NCBI GenBank assembly: GCA_001579985.1
Contig: LRSR01002528.1
Span: 1-30,041, forward strand
From: Hypsibius dujardini
Lineage: Eukaryota > Tardigrada > Eutardigrada > Parachela > Hypsibiidae
Direction: 5' to 3'
DNA length: 30,041 nucleotides
Below the pieces are notes generated by a model that worked only from the letters and a program-made list of their open reading frames with translations, was not told the DNA's origin and made no database searches. Below are positions 1-10,071 of this stretch, piece by piece (the stretch's first letter is position 1; the number at the start of each line of letters is the position of its first letter). A program made the position numbers and the translations under genes.

Positions 1-281
1 GAACCGTTAACTTTTATTGGTGCTATAAATTCGAAGCCTGAAGTAGGAACGCTCTGGGGAGACAGGCCGAGGCAAGCGTGCTGGATTACAGAGACGCAAA
101 AAAAAGAATGGGTTCGAATCTGACTATCGCTGTAGATGCAGACACCCCCAGACATGCCTCAATTACCAGACACCTGTTTGAGGGTAAAATTTCCCAAGGC
201 ATGTTATTGGATTCAGGCAGACAGACAATACGAAAGAAGGTAGGCAGTCAAACACAGGCAAACAGAAGGGAATACAAACCG

Positions 282-319
<38 letters not shown>

Positions 320-1197
320 TACAGATAAACAAACAGACATACAGACAGACAGACAATTAGGCAATTCCATGAACACGATACACAGGATACGATCGTGGCA
401 TTTAACAAAGGATTTCAGAATTGTCTGCAGCCTCAATTGGGACTTTAATCAAGCCAACTCCCTGAAGGAATTCGGTCAAACCACTTCTCACCTGTTCCCC
501 ACATTTCACACCCTCCAACAATCCATGACCGCACAAACAAACACCATTCTACCACATCACGTTTCACAGCTTGTCGTTGTTGCTAGTCAACTTTCGGTCT
601 AGTGCCTGCTGTATGGATATCGTCAAAACTGGTAGCGGTGTGGTATTGATTTAGAAAAAGGGGGAAAGGATACCGCCGCGGCCTGTTTAGCCTACCGTAA
701 AAAAAGGCAGAAAAAATGTTGACTCAAAATGAGGAAAAAGCTGTGCTTCCTTGACAAACTTCGCTGGTTCGTGCATTATTGGATTATCCCGCTTCCCCTG
801 CCTGCCTCCGAAATGAAGTGTTCTGGCTCGATGGCCTGAGATACCGTGTGTAGTGTCTGTGTGCACGCTTGCCGCCGAGCATAGACAATTAATCGATAAT
901 CAATAGAGGAAATTAGGTCTTTCCGATATATCTGCATAGTATGACGAAATGCCGGCAGCCTTTTCGACTTCAGCACGGATCATTTTTTACGCCAGGTACC
1001 GCGAATTTTCTTATATCATCCGTCAAAATTTATGTCTGCGACTAACGTTTTCGAGTCTGCTTGTCTGTGCCTATAGTTACTTCGCTTTACAAGCTCTTAC
1101 CTTGTCTATGTTAATGCTTGTCTGTGTCTGTCTACTTCTATAAGCATGCATATGTCGCTCCTGAAGTCTGTTTGTGTCTACACTGTTTGTTTATGTA
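1..1197. other. No gene recognised; contains a CAGA repeat
   Basis: I see no supportable gene here. The open frames around 80-600 and 160-440 mostly read through a CAGA/CAGACA microsatellite at about 286-353. They give the repeated Asp-Arg-Gln-Thr or Ser-Val-Cys-Leu patterns that such repeats always give. No splice-compatible, family-like peptide was found on either strand. Confidence 0.6.
286..353. repeat. (CAGA)n microsatellite
   Basis: About 17 units of the tetranucleotide CAGA, with occasional CATA and CAAA variants. This is the first of many loci of the same repeat (read as TCTG on the other strand) in the window. Confidence 0.9.
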
Positions 1198-1346
1198 CAT
1201 GTCTGAATACTCATGTCTGTGTCTGTCTGTCTGTCTGTATGTCTGTCTGTCTGCCTGTCTGTCTATCTACTTGTCTGTCTGTCTATCTATCTATTTGTCT
1301 GTCTGTCTGTCTGTTTGTCTGTCTGCCTGTTCATGTCTGGGTCTGT
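1198..1346. repeat. (TCTG)n microsatellite, interrupted
   Basis: Runs of TCTG with interspersed TCTA, CCTG and TTTG units over about 150 bp. The plus-strand frames here translate to Ser-Val-Cys-Leu repeats and are not genes. Confidence 0.9.
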
Positions 1347-2183
1347 CTATGTTTGTGTCTGGCTCCAGTCTGTGGCGAGATGAGGCCTATTAAATCCTGT
1401 GTCTGGGTCCCAATCTAACCTATATGCCTGTAACCCATTCCAGCGGCTTTTACGAAAGCTGATTTCCAAGTCAAACACTTAATCTAAATTAAACAAACAC
1501 AATTTCTTTCACTTTCGATTTTCAACAACTGTGCGGCCTTACCTACAGAGTTAGGGCGATGCTTTGACGTTTACGCGGTCAAGTACCCTACACAATACGC
1601 GTCACAAGGTCGTGATGCCTATGCCTATCCCTGACTCTTTACGCTCCTACAGTACATACGGACTAGGAAAAACAGATAACCGCCAACCTAACTCGCAATC
1701 ACAATATCAATATTGCCGCTTCCTCTCTCACCGCGCATCTGTCTATAGCCTAAAAATCTCCCTAGCGTGGCTGTTAACCACGGGGGGGGGTAATCCCTGA
1801 AAATTTAGAGCAATTCACAGCTGTTCAAACACCAACACGACAAACGTGGAACCTTAACCTAACAACACCCACAACACCGACGCAGACGCAATCTCACCTT
1901 AAAATTGCACCGACTTCCTCGGTAAATCCATCGTAGAAAAATCCACCCAAAAACGAAGAGAAAGTTCTGAACGAAGAGAAAATTCGGGACACACCGTCAG
2001 TGATTCGTCTAATCCAACGGCAGGAAATACACTAAATTCACAATAAAATTAGAAATTCAAGTTCGATTTTATCGGACAGCGTGTGCGCGTCTGATGAACT
2101 CTCGGAGATGAGGATGCGATGAGGAGGAATATTTAGAGATTTTCCTAGAGAAGACACTCATCAAAATGGACGAGAGATTGACC

Positions 2184-2283
2184 GAGAGAGCGAGAGAGAG
2201 AGAGAGAGAGCGGCGTCTTGTCACGCGTCCCTTTCCCCGACGCTGGCTTGTATGTGTGTGTGTGTATGTGTGTGTATGTGTGT
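2184..2283. repeat. (GA)n and (TG)n simple repeats
   Basis: A GA run ends near 2212 and a TG run with TATG interruptions covers about 2250-2283, separated by unique GC-rich DNA. Confidence 0.85.
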
Positions 2284-3312
2284 AATAAGCTTATTCCTCG
2301 TGGATATTCACGAGAACGAGGAAGACGAAGTGAGGGACGGACAGGGGGAAACGTGTGTGTCTGGAAACGCAGAAACGACTGCCCTGCAAAAATTCCTCAT
2401 GAAAATGAGTGAAAATTTCCCCCCGGTTGCCCTTATCTGGCCCCACGCTTGTTGATGATGATGCGAGTCACTAGTCACTGGCTGCCGAATGGACGGATGG
2501 ATGGACGGATGGTTGGAGAGAGAGAGAAGGGGGCCTTGTTATGCTATGCGGGCCTTGTGGCTTGAGGGTGCAAACAAAGCGCGCAGTGGGTGTGGCAGGT
2601 GGTGTGGTCATGACCAATACGGTTGTTCAGTGCCGGGTAGTCTAGCGATTAGGAATGGTAAAGACTAAAATTAGTCTACTAATAAGTTTTTAAGTCAACT
2701 AAGGATTATTCTCTCTTAGTGATTAGAATTTTCAGTTTAATTTTAGTCGAAATTAGTGTATTAAATTTAGTTCTTCTTCCAGTTAAATTTTTAAAAGGTG
2801 AAGCGTTAACTAATTTTTTTAGTTCAATGAAATAAACTTTAAGAAAAGTTTGTCACTAAAAGTTTTAGCTCAGTTTTAGTTTAGTTCTTTTTGCTGTTAC
2901 TGGATACTGGTTCATTGTCTCAGCGTTCAGAGAAACTCGCATATGTGCAGTAGATTAATTATTCGTATTTTCGATCGACCATTCGACCGACTATTGACCG
3001 ACTATTCGATTAGTTGACTAATAAATGCTTGCGCTAACTTGGGATAATTTACAAAGCGAAGTCGCAAAATGTCTCCACGGTTCATTTATTAATAACATGC
3101 AGTTCAACATTAGCGATGACTTTGGAATTTGATTTGATTTAGCAACGCTGCAAAATAAATTTGGCGAAAATTTCAAAGTCCATTCAAAATTCTCTTCCGT
3201 TATTTTAACTGGAAGATTTTGGAAACAGGTTCCGATTTTTGAAACGATCCCTCTAAACGGCCAAGTTTGAATCGATCAGCCAAGGCGGAATCCTTTTTAG
3301 ACCTCGTGGGCG

Positions 3313-3355
3313 GAGTTACGGGTTACAGGAGTTACAGGTTACAGAAGTTACATTG
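3313..3355. repeat. Short GTTACAG-type minisatellite
   Basis: Five closely spaced copies of GTTAC(A/G)G, alternating with GAG or GAA, in about 40 bp. Unit length varies, so this looks like a decayed short tandem repeat. Confidence 0.7.
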
Positions 3356-4516
3356 ACGATCACGAAATATAATTATATTAAATCATCATTAGTATTAAAC
3401 TAATTAAAAAAATATATAGTGAAGGTACTTCGTGATTCCGTTCTGAAACTTCTCCCAAACAAAGCGTAAGTTATCTAATTGAAGGAGTATACTGAACTGA
3501 ACTGAACTCTAACAGGAATTATAAATTGTACAGGGTATTCAAACAATGCCAACCAAAACGTAAGAACCAAAACGCGCACCCGGAGGGGAAATATTAGATG
3601 ACAGATAATTTACATGTATGTAAACGCAGGGACTGGATTCTGTCAGGTGCACCTGCCGGTCCGTAAAGTGGCGCAGTCGACAAAACCCGCCCGAAAAACG
3701 ACGAGCCATTATCCAAATTGGACTGTGCGTCCGTGGTGTTCGTTGACTCGGAAACTCGCGCTCGCACACTACTTGAGCTATTTTGTGGGCCGTCTTTTGA
3801 AGGAAACGCGCGAGGGGATTGCGATGGGTTTAACCCAAAATCACGAACGCGACAATGCCACTTCCCGTTCAGATTGTCCCGCATTTTGTGCCTCCTCCCG
3901 TTTTTACGCCGCAAGCAGCGCTGCAGCTACGCACCACACCCTATCGATCTTCTCGATCGGGACAAGCAATTTCCATATGCATATTATATTTCTATTAGAA
4001 GTTAATATTGCCAAGTCAGAGCTCGAGATCAAGCGCGATTCCACCGATACGAATGATCCCGGAAGGACCCTAAAGATACCATGAAATAACATTAGGAAAT
4101 AACATTAGGCTTCGGCATTATTGTGTAATATATTGTAATATATTTATATATATTTCCATCGTATCTTCTAGTCATATCTGAACCGCCGTTTCTATAGGAG
4201 AGAGTAGCCTGCTAATAAATATAGCCGATTGCGTTGTATAAATACACAAAATCAAGAATTTCCCCTGCGACTCGAGAAATTAATTAGCAAATATTAAACT
4301 ACCCATCCGGTATGACCACAAACCCTTTCGGAGAGCGGAGGGGGAAAGTAGATCATTCGGTCTGTAGGACAAGTGGTAATTTCCCTGATACGCATCTATA
4401 TACAAGCAACCTTTTAAAACATCACGCACCGGTTCGTGGCGAGGGGAGGTCTCCAACCGCAGTAACCATTCATACAGGAAGCACAGTGGGACTGCATGGA
4501 GGAGTTAAGGAGAGAA

Positions 4517-4553
4517 CAGAGAGAGAGAGAGAAAGAGAGAAAGATAGAGAGAG
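4517..4553. repeat. (GA)n simple repeat
   Basis: Imperfect GAGA tract interrupted by AAAG and ATAG. Confidence 0.85.
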
Positions 4554-5081
4554 ATGTGTGTCAAGATTCACCTCAAATCTTTGTCCCACCGCCACATCCG
4601 TTTCTCCTTCTCTCGCGGACAGGCGTCAAAGCCGGCGAGATGAACGAGACATAATCCCTGTCGGAAATGAAAGGCCTCGGGAATAGGAAGTACTGTGTAC
4701 CCTTTTTCGCGGCGGATGAATATACAAAACCGCACCGGAAACGGGTCCTTTTGCTTGGGGAAATCAGACAAAACTTCAGCGATGAAAGACCACCCACCCG
4801 AGCAACAAAACACATTCCAAACGAAGAGTGTACACGCATGGTTGGCTTGGATCACGTAGGTACCGTATCTTTCAACGAGGAGTCTGTCGCATATTCCTTC
4901 CTACTCAGTCCCGCCTTTTTTGAATTATTTCGAGTTGAATTCCGGAGGGGCACCGATCCAAGAAAACTTTAGTCTAATATATTTGCTCAGTTCTACGACA
5001 TGGAAATTACTATAATTCAGACCAGAAAAGAAGCGGCTAGCCGAACTCTAAATACGAGTACTCTTATACATATATATATAC

Positions 5082-5139
5082 ATATATATAGTATACATAT
5101 ATATAGTATACATATATATAGTATACATATATATAGTAT
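5082..5139. repeat. 15-bp AT-rich tandem repeat
   Basis: About four copies of CATATATATAGTATA in direct tandem. The last copy runs directly into the left arm of the foldback that starts at 5138, so the array may mark its insertion site. Confidence 0.85.
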
Positions 5140-5373
5140 GAAGCAAAGTCTGTATTTCGGGTCACCCTCCACTTAGTCGATAAATCGGCTCACTGATGGA
5201 TTTCTCTTTCATGGCAGCTGCTTGATTGTTTGATTTCCAGAAGTGTTATAGTATACTTGGATATAGTACAGCATATCAAACAATCAAGCACCTGCCATCA
5301 AAAAGAGAAACCCATGAGCGAGCCGATTTATCGACCAAGTGGAGGGTGAGCCGAAATAAAGACTTTGCTTCAT
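5138..5373. mobile_element. Foldback (MITE-like) element, ~97-bp arms
   Basis: The left arm (5138-5234) starts ATGAAGCAAAGTC. The right arm (5276-5373) ends GACTTTGCTTCAT and is its reverse complement over nearly the whole length, with scattered mismatches and small gaps. The loop is about 41 bp. There is no coding capacity. This is the structure of a non-autonomous foldback or MITE. I could not identify a target-site duplication, because the left flank is the AT tandem array. Confidence 0.8.
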
Positions 5374-5593
5374 GCTGGTAACAGCGTTCTTTTTGCCTAA
5401 TTATTTCATTTGCCTACATGTCGTGGAATATCCAACCAAATTCGCATTAGTCGATATTCTACCACGAGAACTACACCAATCAAAAGAGGTGTACGAAACT
5501 GGTGGAGGAGAATTACGAAGGGCACCCGCGGCAGAATCTCCAAGACTATCAACATACATGAGCAAAAACATCGCTTCCCTGATCCGCCAGACA

Positions 5594-5944
5594 TCAAATA
5601 TGCCTAGAGAGAAGAATCCACATTCCAAGCTCATAATTAACGGTGACCGTGCCTTTTTGAGGACCCACCAAGATACCGCTGAGGAGGTTCTGGCTGGTGT
5701 CCACCACGCTGTGCACCACGTTGTGGCTAATGTCCGCGACAGTAGGTGCGACACCATGCGTGGTCCCGATGACGTCATGAACTATACCACCGTGGTGGCC
5801 GTCGGATGGTGCTGGGTCGCGGTGGTGGAGGGAAGACGAACTGCCTTGTTCCTTGTACCCGGGTACCTGTACCCCGGGAGCTTGCCCAGTGGGATGGAGC
5901 GTCGCTCGTGGAGGTTGATCGGCTGGAAATTGCTGCGAAGACAT
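5594..5944 (-). CDS. Small Pro/Gly/His-rich protein, paralogue-like to the gene at 7995
   Basis: Single-exon frame of 116 codons. The start chosen is the ATG at 5944; the frame stays open upstream only through non-ATG codons. The product begins MSSQQFPADQPP, has a Pro/Gly segment, then SDGHHGGIVHDVIG and a mildly hydrophobic tail ending LLSRHI. No known domain is visible. The pieces shared with the 7995-8387 protein are the MS-x-QQ start, the Pro/Gly-rich front half and a core HHGG-(G)-I-(V/L)-H-(D/N)-(V/I)-(I/L). A TATA-like stretch lies about 110 bp upstream on the minus strand (6055-6062). Function unknown. A chance frame remains possible, because a longer frame overlaps it on the other strand. 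Confidence 0.45.
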   Translation of the reverse strand: MSSQQFPADQPPRATLHPTGQAPGVQVPGYKEQGSSSSLHHRDPAPSDGHHGGIVHDVIGTTHGVAPTVADISHNVVHSVVDTSQNLLSGILVGPQKGTVTVNYELGMWILLSRHI

Positions 5945-6054
5945 AATGACATTGGTCTGTAACAACCGGAAACAGGGCGCGCGCTTAAAGAGGAGGGAAG
6001 GATATTGTGTGTATGAAGAACCGTATGGTACTGTACATACAATATGTATGGTAC

Positions 6055-6062
6055 ATATATAG
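6055..6062 (-). promoter_or_regulatory. TATA-like box for the 5594-5944 gene
   Basis: The minus strand reads CCTATATATG, 111-118 bp upstream of the proposed ATG. The spacing is similar to that of the related gene at 8387. The wider area is AT-rich, so this could be chance. Confidence 0.3.
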
Positions 6063-6566
6063 GCTTCATTTTTCTTATACCCTGGAAAAGGTCCGTGAAC
6101 TGACTTCGCTTTGCGGGCACTTTCGGGTCAATTGATATCTCCGTTTGCATGTGTGTGTGTGCGCGTGATCATCAGAAATGACTAATAATTGTTTATCATT
6201 GAATTTCTTTCGTGACTTTCATCTTGAATTCATTATCAGCAATGGTTTGGGATGATTCGGACACCCGAATTTCTCATTTTTCATGTGGATATAGAAATAT
6301 TCGTTTGTACGTGTACACATGTATTCCCATTGTAATGAGGAGAAATACCAATAAGAGGTCAATCGCGTTCTTGCTCATTATAACGAGTTCAAAAGAGGTA
6401 CGAGGAGTGAAATTGGGCACGGCAAGATAGTTGCGCCGACTTTTGGCATTTCCCATCGGCGAAGTATATATCGGCTTATCGTACCCGCGGGTTCTTGAGG
6501 AACCACCGAAATGCGCGTGGCCACGTCGGGTTTCACAAACTGTATCCCCACATTGCGGTCACGTGA

Positions 6567-6603
6567 CACGTGACAAAAACCTTCGGCCGACCGAATTAAA
6601 GCC
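6567..6603 (+). repeat. Degenerate half copy of foldback family 1
   Basis: CACGTGACAAAAACCTTC followed by GGCCGACCGAATTAAAGCC aligns with the left arm of the family-1 element at 16518. No matching right arm was found nearby. It lies inside a minus-strand frame (6378-6785), which makes that frame less likely to be a gene. Confidence 0.6.
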
Positions 6604-7083
6604 AACTTTTTACCGGCGCCCAGTAAAGTGGGGTGGTCGGAGTTTGAGCCAGTTTCGGCCAATGCGTGCAGCTGTTTCTCACACCAGATTGCCAAAATAA
6701 CTCGAAACCAATCAATCAATCGACCGAGCAAAGACTGCGTGGTCAGCTGTGGTAAAAAAAAAGACCACGGCTCCAGAGAACACATCGACTAATTGCAACT
6801 TGCATAATCGACAATTTTGGCGACTTGATCCTCGACAGGCATTGTGTGTCTGATGTCTTCCAGACAAGTTTTGGTAATACAGGTCGGACACGATGTTCAA
6901 AGGGCATGATTGTCCTTTGGGACGAAATATCGAGTGACATAATGTCTGCGCACAGTTGATTCCTGCAGACCCTCTCGAATCCTGCGCAAACCTCGGCGAC
7001 CTCGCAACAACAACAGTTGTGTCTTGTTACGTGTGGTACTTCCTCACCCACAGTAATTCCTCAACTACAGTACCTGCAGCTGT

Positions 7084-7267
7084 CATGTACTGTACTGCCG
7101 CGATTAAACTGGTCACTTTTTTGCCCGGCCAGAAAACTATCACCCCCCCCCCCCGGGGCCTGCTCGTGTTCATTTCTTAACCGAAGTGAGTGTGTGACGT
7201 CATCATGCGCTTAGCACGAATGGGGCGGAGCTAAACTGACTAGTTTAATCGCGGCAGTACAGTACTG
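7084..7267. mobile_element. Foldback element, ~30-bp arms with CCGCGATTAAACT
   Basis: The left arm at 7084-7115 (TACTGTACTGCCGCGATTAA then ACTGGTCA) is the reverse complement of 7237-7267 with one internal mismatch. The 120-bp interior holds a C12 tract. The outer AGTACTGTAC motif recurs at the foldbacks at 12243 and 16915. Confidence 0.7.
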
Positions 7268-7285
7268 TAAGGCATCATCCACATA

Positions 7286-7590
7286 TTACGTAATCAAGGG
7301 GGGGGGGTCGGTGGGTAGTCTGGACTTGTGATTACTTTTGATGACAAACAGGAGGGTCTTTTCGTGAGGTGATTACTATTGATTACCTAGGGCAGAGGGT
7401 GGGTGACCAACACTGAATAAAAAAAATGTGAGCGTCCATTTGATAAAAAAATAGATATGTAAGGTGGTCGGTTGATTGATTACGTTATGATTACCAAACG
7501 AGGGAGGTCGTTTTATTGATTACATTTGATGACAGAGGTGGACTAGTGGTAAAATTTTACGAATTTTCGATTACGTATTATGTTGATGAT
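7286..7590. repeat. GATTAC-rich repeat block with G9 tract
   Basis: Starts with ATTACGTAATCAAG and a run of nine G. It then has about eight scattered GATTAC or TGATTAC motifs alternating with GAGGGT/GGGTGG motifs, ending CGATTACGTATTATG. No coding frame is visible. It looks like a decayed interspersed repeat; I do not recognise the family. Confidence 0.5.
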
Positions 7591-7994
7591 GCCTAAGCAG
7601 TGTGCTGTAGCACAATGGGAAAGTGCTGAGCTCCGCATTGAACTCTCACTTTACGGAGGGTGTGAGAACTCATCACGGTGTGCGCGAATGGCCTAACGAG
7701 TTCGAGCCATAACGAGTTCGTCACTTCCTCCTCCTCCAAATCGTTTCTGGGCAAAGCAGTACGAGACCCTTCAAACTGAAATGTACCGTACACATACTGT
7801 ATATAGTGAGGATATGTTTTTCAGATTCGAACTGATATCAAACCCCGCATGCAGCTTCAGTTGGAATAAATAGACGTCGAGAGTTTATAATAAAAAAATA
7901 GAATTGCAAAGAAAAATCACAAAAAATGGAATGATGAAGTGACGAATGGAAATGAGATACGAAATGAAAGGAAATTCCACGTCAGTGAAATGAT

Positions 7995-8387
7995 TTAATG
8001 GTGTCCGTGACCGTGTCCGTGTCCGTGTCCGTGTCCGTGGCCATGTACGTGATCGTGACCGTGTCCGTGTCCGTGGCCAGTCAGCGAGCCATGATGAAGG
8101 ATGTTATGGAGGATCCCTCCACCGTGATGGGAATCGTGATGGGAGTCGTGGTGTCCGTGGCCGTGGTTGACGACGTGCACCACCGGCGGGGGCGCATGGT
8201 GGTGGTGGCCATGCGAGGGGACCTGGTGGTGGATCACCACGGGAGGAGCACTGCCCGCCGGATAACCCGGTGCATGACCGGCGGGATAGGGAGCGGACCC
8301 AGCTGGGTAACCCGGAGCATAACCGGCGGGATAGGGCGCGGACCCAGCCGGGTAACCAGGTTGATGAGGTTGCTGCCAGTTGGACAT
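7995..8387 (-). CDS. His/Gly-rich, Gly-Tyr-Pro repeat small protein
   Basis: Single-exon frame of 130 residues starting at the ATG at 8387, about 90 bp downstream of a clear TATA box. Residues 1-50 are imperfect repeats of GYPAGSAPYPAG. Residues 51-85 carry Pro, Val and His runs. Residues 86-130 are almost all His and Gly in a GHGH pattern, ending HH. There is no signal peptide or membrane segment. Such His tracts bind divalent metals in other proteins, and GYP repeats are typical of disordered or assembly-prone proteins. A metal-binding or structural role is inference only. The core HHGGGILHNIL is shared with the protein at 5594-5944. The plus-strand frame over the same DNA is a shadow of the CAC/GGN codon pattern. 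Confidence 0.7.
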   Translation of the reverse strand: MSNWQQPHQPGYPAGSAPYPAGYAPGYPAGSAPYPAGHAPGYPAGSAPPVVIHHQVPSHGHHHHAPPPVVHVVNHGHGHHDSHHDSHHGGGILHNILHHGSLTGHGHGHGHDHVHGHGHGHGHGHGHGHH

Positions 8388-8473
8388 TTCGGTGCTGACG
8401 TTTGCGAGAGAGAGAGAAAGAATGAGAAATGAAGGTAGAATGAAGTGGAGATGATGTTGGTAAAGCCAACGTT

Positions 8474-8481
8474 TTATATAT
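8474..8481 (-). promoter_or_regulatory. TATA box of the His-rich gene
   Basis: The minus strand reads ATATATATAAAACG, with TATATAAA at 8481-8474, about 90 bp before the ATG at 8387. That leaves room for a short 5' leader. Confidence 0.5.
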
Positions 8482-8877
8482 ATGTTTGAACAAGGGGGGA
8501 GTTTTCACACGTCGCCGGCTGGTTTTCTGACTTTGCACATGCATTCGTCATTTCCGTTGTGCAAACGAGATACGGATAGTATGCTGATAACGGTGATTCA
8601 TTGGGGATCTCGGTTACTGGTTTCGGTTGTTGAAGCAAATGAGCACAGATTTCGGCGTGAGCATAATTCACTGACAGATTAGTATTTCGGAAAATTTCTT
8701 CTGTTCGGCTTGCAGGTAAATGGTCCATAGACCGTGCCTTCATATAATATGATCACGTGCGCGGTTATCTTTTTAACCATCTGGGTGGAGTTTCAGCGGA
8801 CTATTCCGTCATTGTCGTAACTCGCAGAATAAAAATTTCAGTTCTACAGAGCGCTGCCGGGATTGTCGACCCAACCT

Positions 8878-8931
8878 TGAGCCTCTTCCAAGGTCTGAGC
8901 CTCTTCCAAGGTCTGAGCCTCTTCCAAGGTC
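8878..8931. repeat. 18-bp tandem repeat, three identical units
   Basis: TGAGCCTCTTCCAAGGTC occurs three times head to tail with no differences, so the expansion looks recent. No gene spans it that I can support. Confidence 0.95.
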
Positions 8932-9466
8932 GCTACAGTCCTGTTGCCCGACGTTCCGTTTGGATAACCAAGTCATCTGGAGAGTGTGTCCAGCTGACAC
9001 ACACCCTTAAAGCATTCTGTTCATTTCACAGACATAATATCCCGGGGTAATAGCGTTCTCTTTGCTATACCGCTGATTATTGATTATAAAAAGTATAAGC
9101 CTTCATTATAATTATTAAATAGATTCAAAATTAAGTTCCTATTGAATAGTATATGTACCGTTAAGTCAGTCTAGACAAGAAATCGGATATCATGCCGCCT
9201 GGTAATCTGCACCGGTCTGCCCGCCTGCAGAGGTTGTCTGAGACCAAGATGTCTGGAGACAACTGATCAGGTATGATGACCAGAGACTGGTACTATTGGT
9301 ATACTTCGGTATATATTTATATATACATGCTTTTTGTGTAGATGTGCTAGTTTTGTACTTTCTTCAAACATTCGTTATAGTTCCTTCAACTGCTGAATTA
9401 TTAATATATGCAATATCGGCATATATTTCGGTGATCCATTGACTCCTCTGAGTACTTGGGCGTTCG

Positions 9467-9778
9467 TCATCGTCCGCGCTCTTTTTCCAGCGAACGAGAT
9501 GACCGCTTGGACATCTGGTTCTTCAGTTGTTCAAGCCTGAAAAGATAATGCTTATACGGTTTCTCGTGGGTCGTTCTATAATGCGCATGGGCATTCACTC
9601 TTGCTGAAGAGAAGCCAACACCCGATGGTCGCAGATCAATCGTCGTCCTGTCTCACCCTCCTGAGGATCTTGTTGCACCAATGCCTCATCGCTCATGCCT
9701 CCCGAATTAGCCGTGTAATCTTCGAGCAAATTTGCAGACACGTAAAAGCGTGCAAGCAAATGCTTTATGGATAACCAA
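9467..9778 (-). CDS. Candidate 3' exons of the TRPA-like gene
   Basis: Two minus-strand segments look exonic. Segment 9778-9657 has acceptor TCTTCAG and donor GAGG/GTGAGA, and reads WLSIKHLLARFYVSANLL... to VQQDPQE. It joins in frame to the upstream channel exon if that exon is spliced at CA/GTGACT (10076). Segment 9536-9467 follows a good acceptor (CTTTTCAG). In the joined phase it gives a quick stop at 9523. In another phase it reads LEQLKNQMSKRSSRSLEKER before a stop at 9467, like a short charged tail. The two readings conflict, so the true 3' end is uncertain. Confidence 0.3.
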
Positions 9779-10071
9779 CTGAAGACTTCTGCTACGTTGA
9801 TAGTCCGTATCGCTCACACGTGAGCCCAAAATAATACCATCTCGTGAGTTCTGTGAAAGGTTAGATGATATTTGCGAGAGCACACCCCAAAACAGCACAG
9901 ACCTGGAAGACCGTTCTAGCATTGTTAGAAAGATGTTCACAGTTGTTCTGGCAAATTTGGGCGTGGCTTTTGGTTTACTTTTCAGGATCTCTGACATGGT
10001 CTATCAACCTAGGATGCGATCGTTTCTCTTACCTACTCCAAGATATATATAAGATATATCTTCAACTGCAG

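Larger units (their letters stand above)
1347..5081. other. Long stretch without a recognisable gene
   Basis: Holds a GA repeat with a short TG repeat (2184-2283), an AT-rich block rich in TTAGT/ACTAA (about 2650-3060), a short GTTACAG minisatellite (3313-3355) and another GA repeat (4517-4553). Frames of up to 156 codons at 3614-4084 (plus) and 3594-3914 (minus) overlap each other, resemble no family I know and show no coding bias I can see. A first exon or a promoter of a gene outside the window cannot be excluded. Confidence 0.5.

Noticed and set aside
78-602. Plus-strand frame of 174 codons, partly QTDRQTDR repeats
   Set aside because: It is open mainly because it reads through the CAGA repeat; the flanking parts show no family similarity.
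1118-1418. Frames with CLSVCLSV repeats
   Set aside because: Translation of the TCTG microsatellite in two frames at once; the same pattern arises at every TCTG locus in the window.
3594-4084. Overlapping frames on both strands (156 and 106 codons)
   Set aside because: Neither has a recognisable domain, good start context or splice partner; they overlap antisense. Could hide a first exon, but I cannot support it.
5372-5962. Plus-strand frame of 196 codons
   Set aside because: Antisense to the small gene at 5594-5944; starts inside the right end of a foldback and shows no family similarity. I favour the minus frame because of its shared motif with the 7995-8387 protein, with modest confidence.
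6378-6785. Minus-strand frame of 135 codons
   Set aside because: Overlaps a half copy of repeat family 1 and has no recognisable domain.
7998-8432. Plus-strand frame rich in Val-Ser-Val
   Set aside because: Antisense shadow of the His/Gly codons of the minus-strand gene, which has the TATA box and repeat periodicity.
9707-9997. Minus-strand frame of 96 codons after the TRPA-like S6 exon
   Set aside because: A different frame in the same DNA has splice sites that join the channel exon in phase (9778-9657), so the long frame is probably chance.
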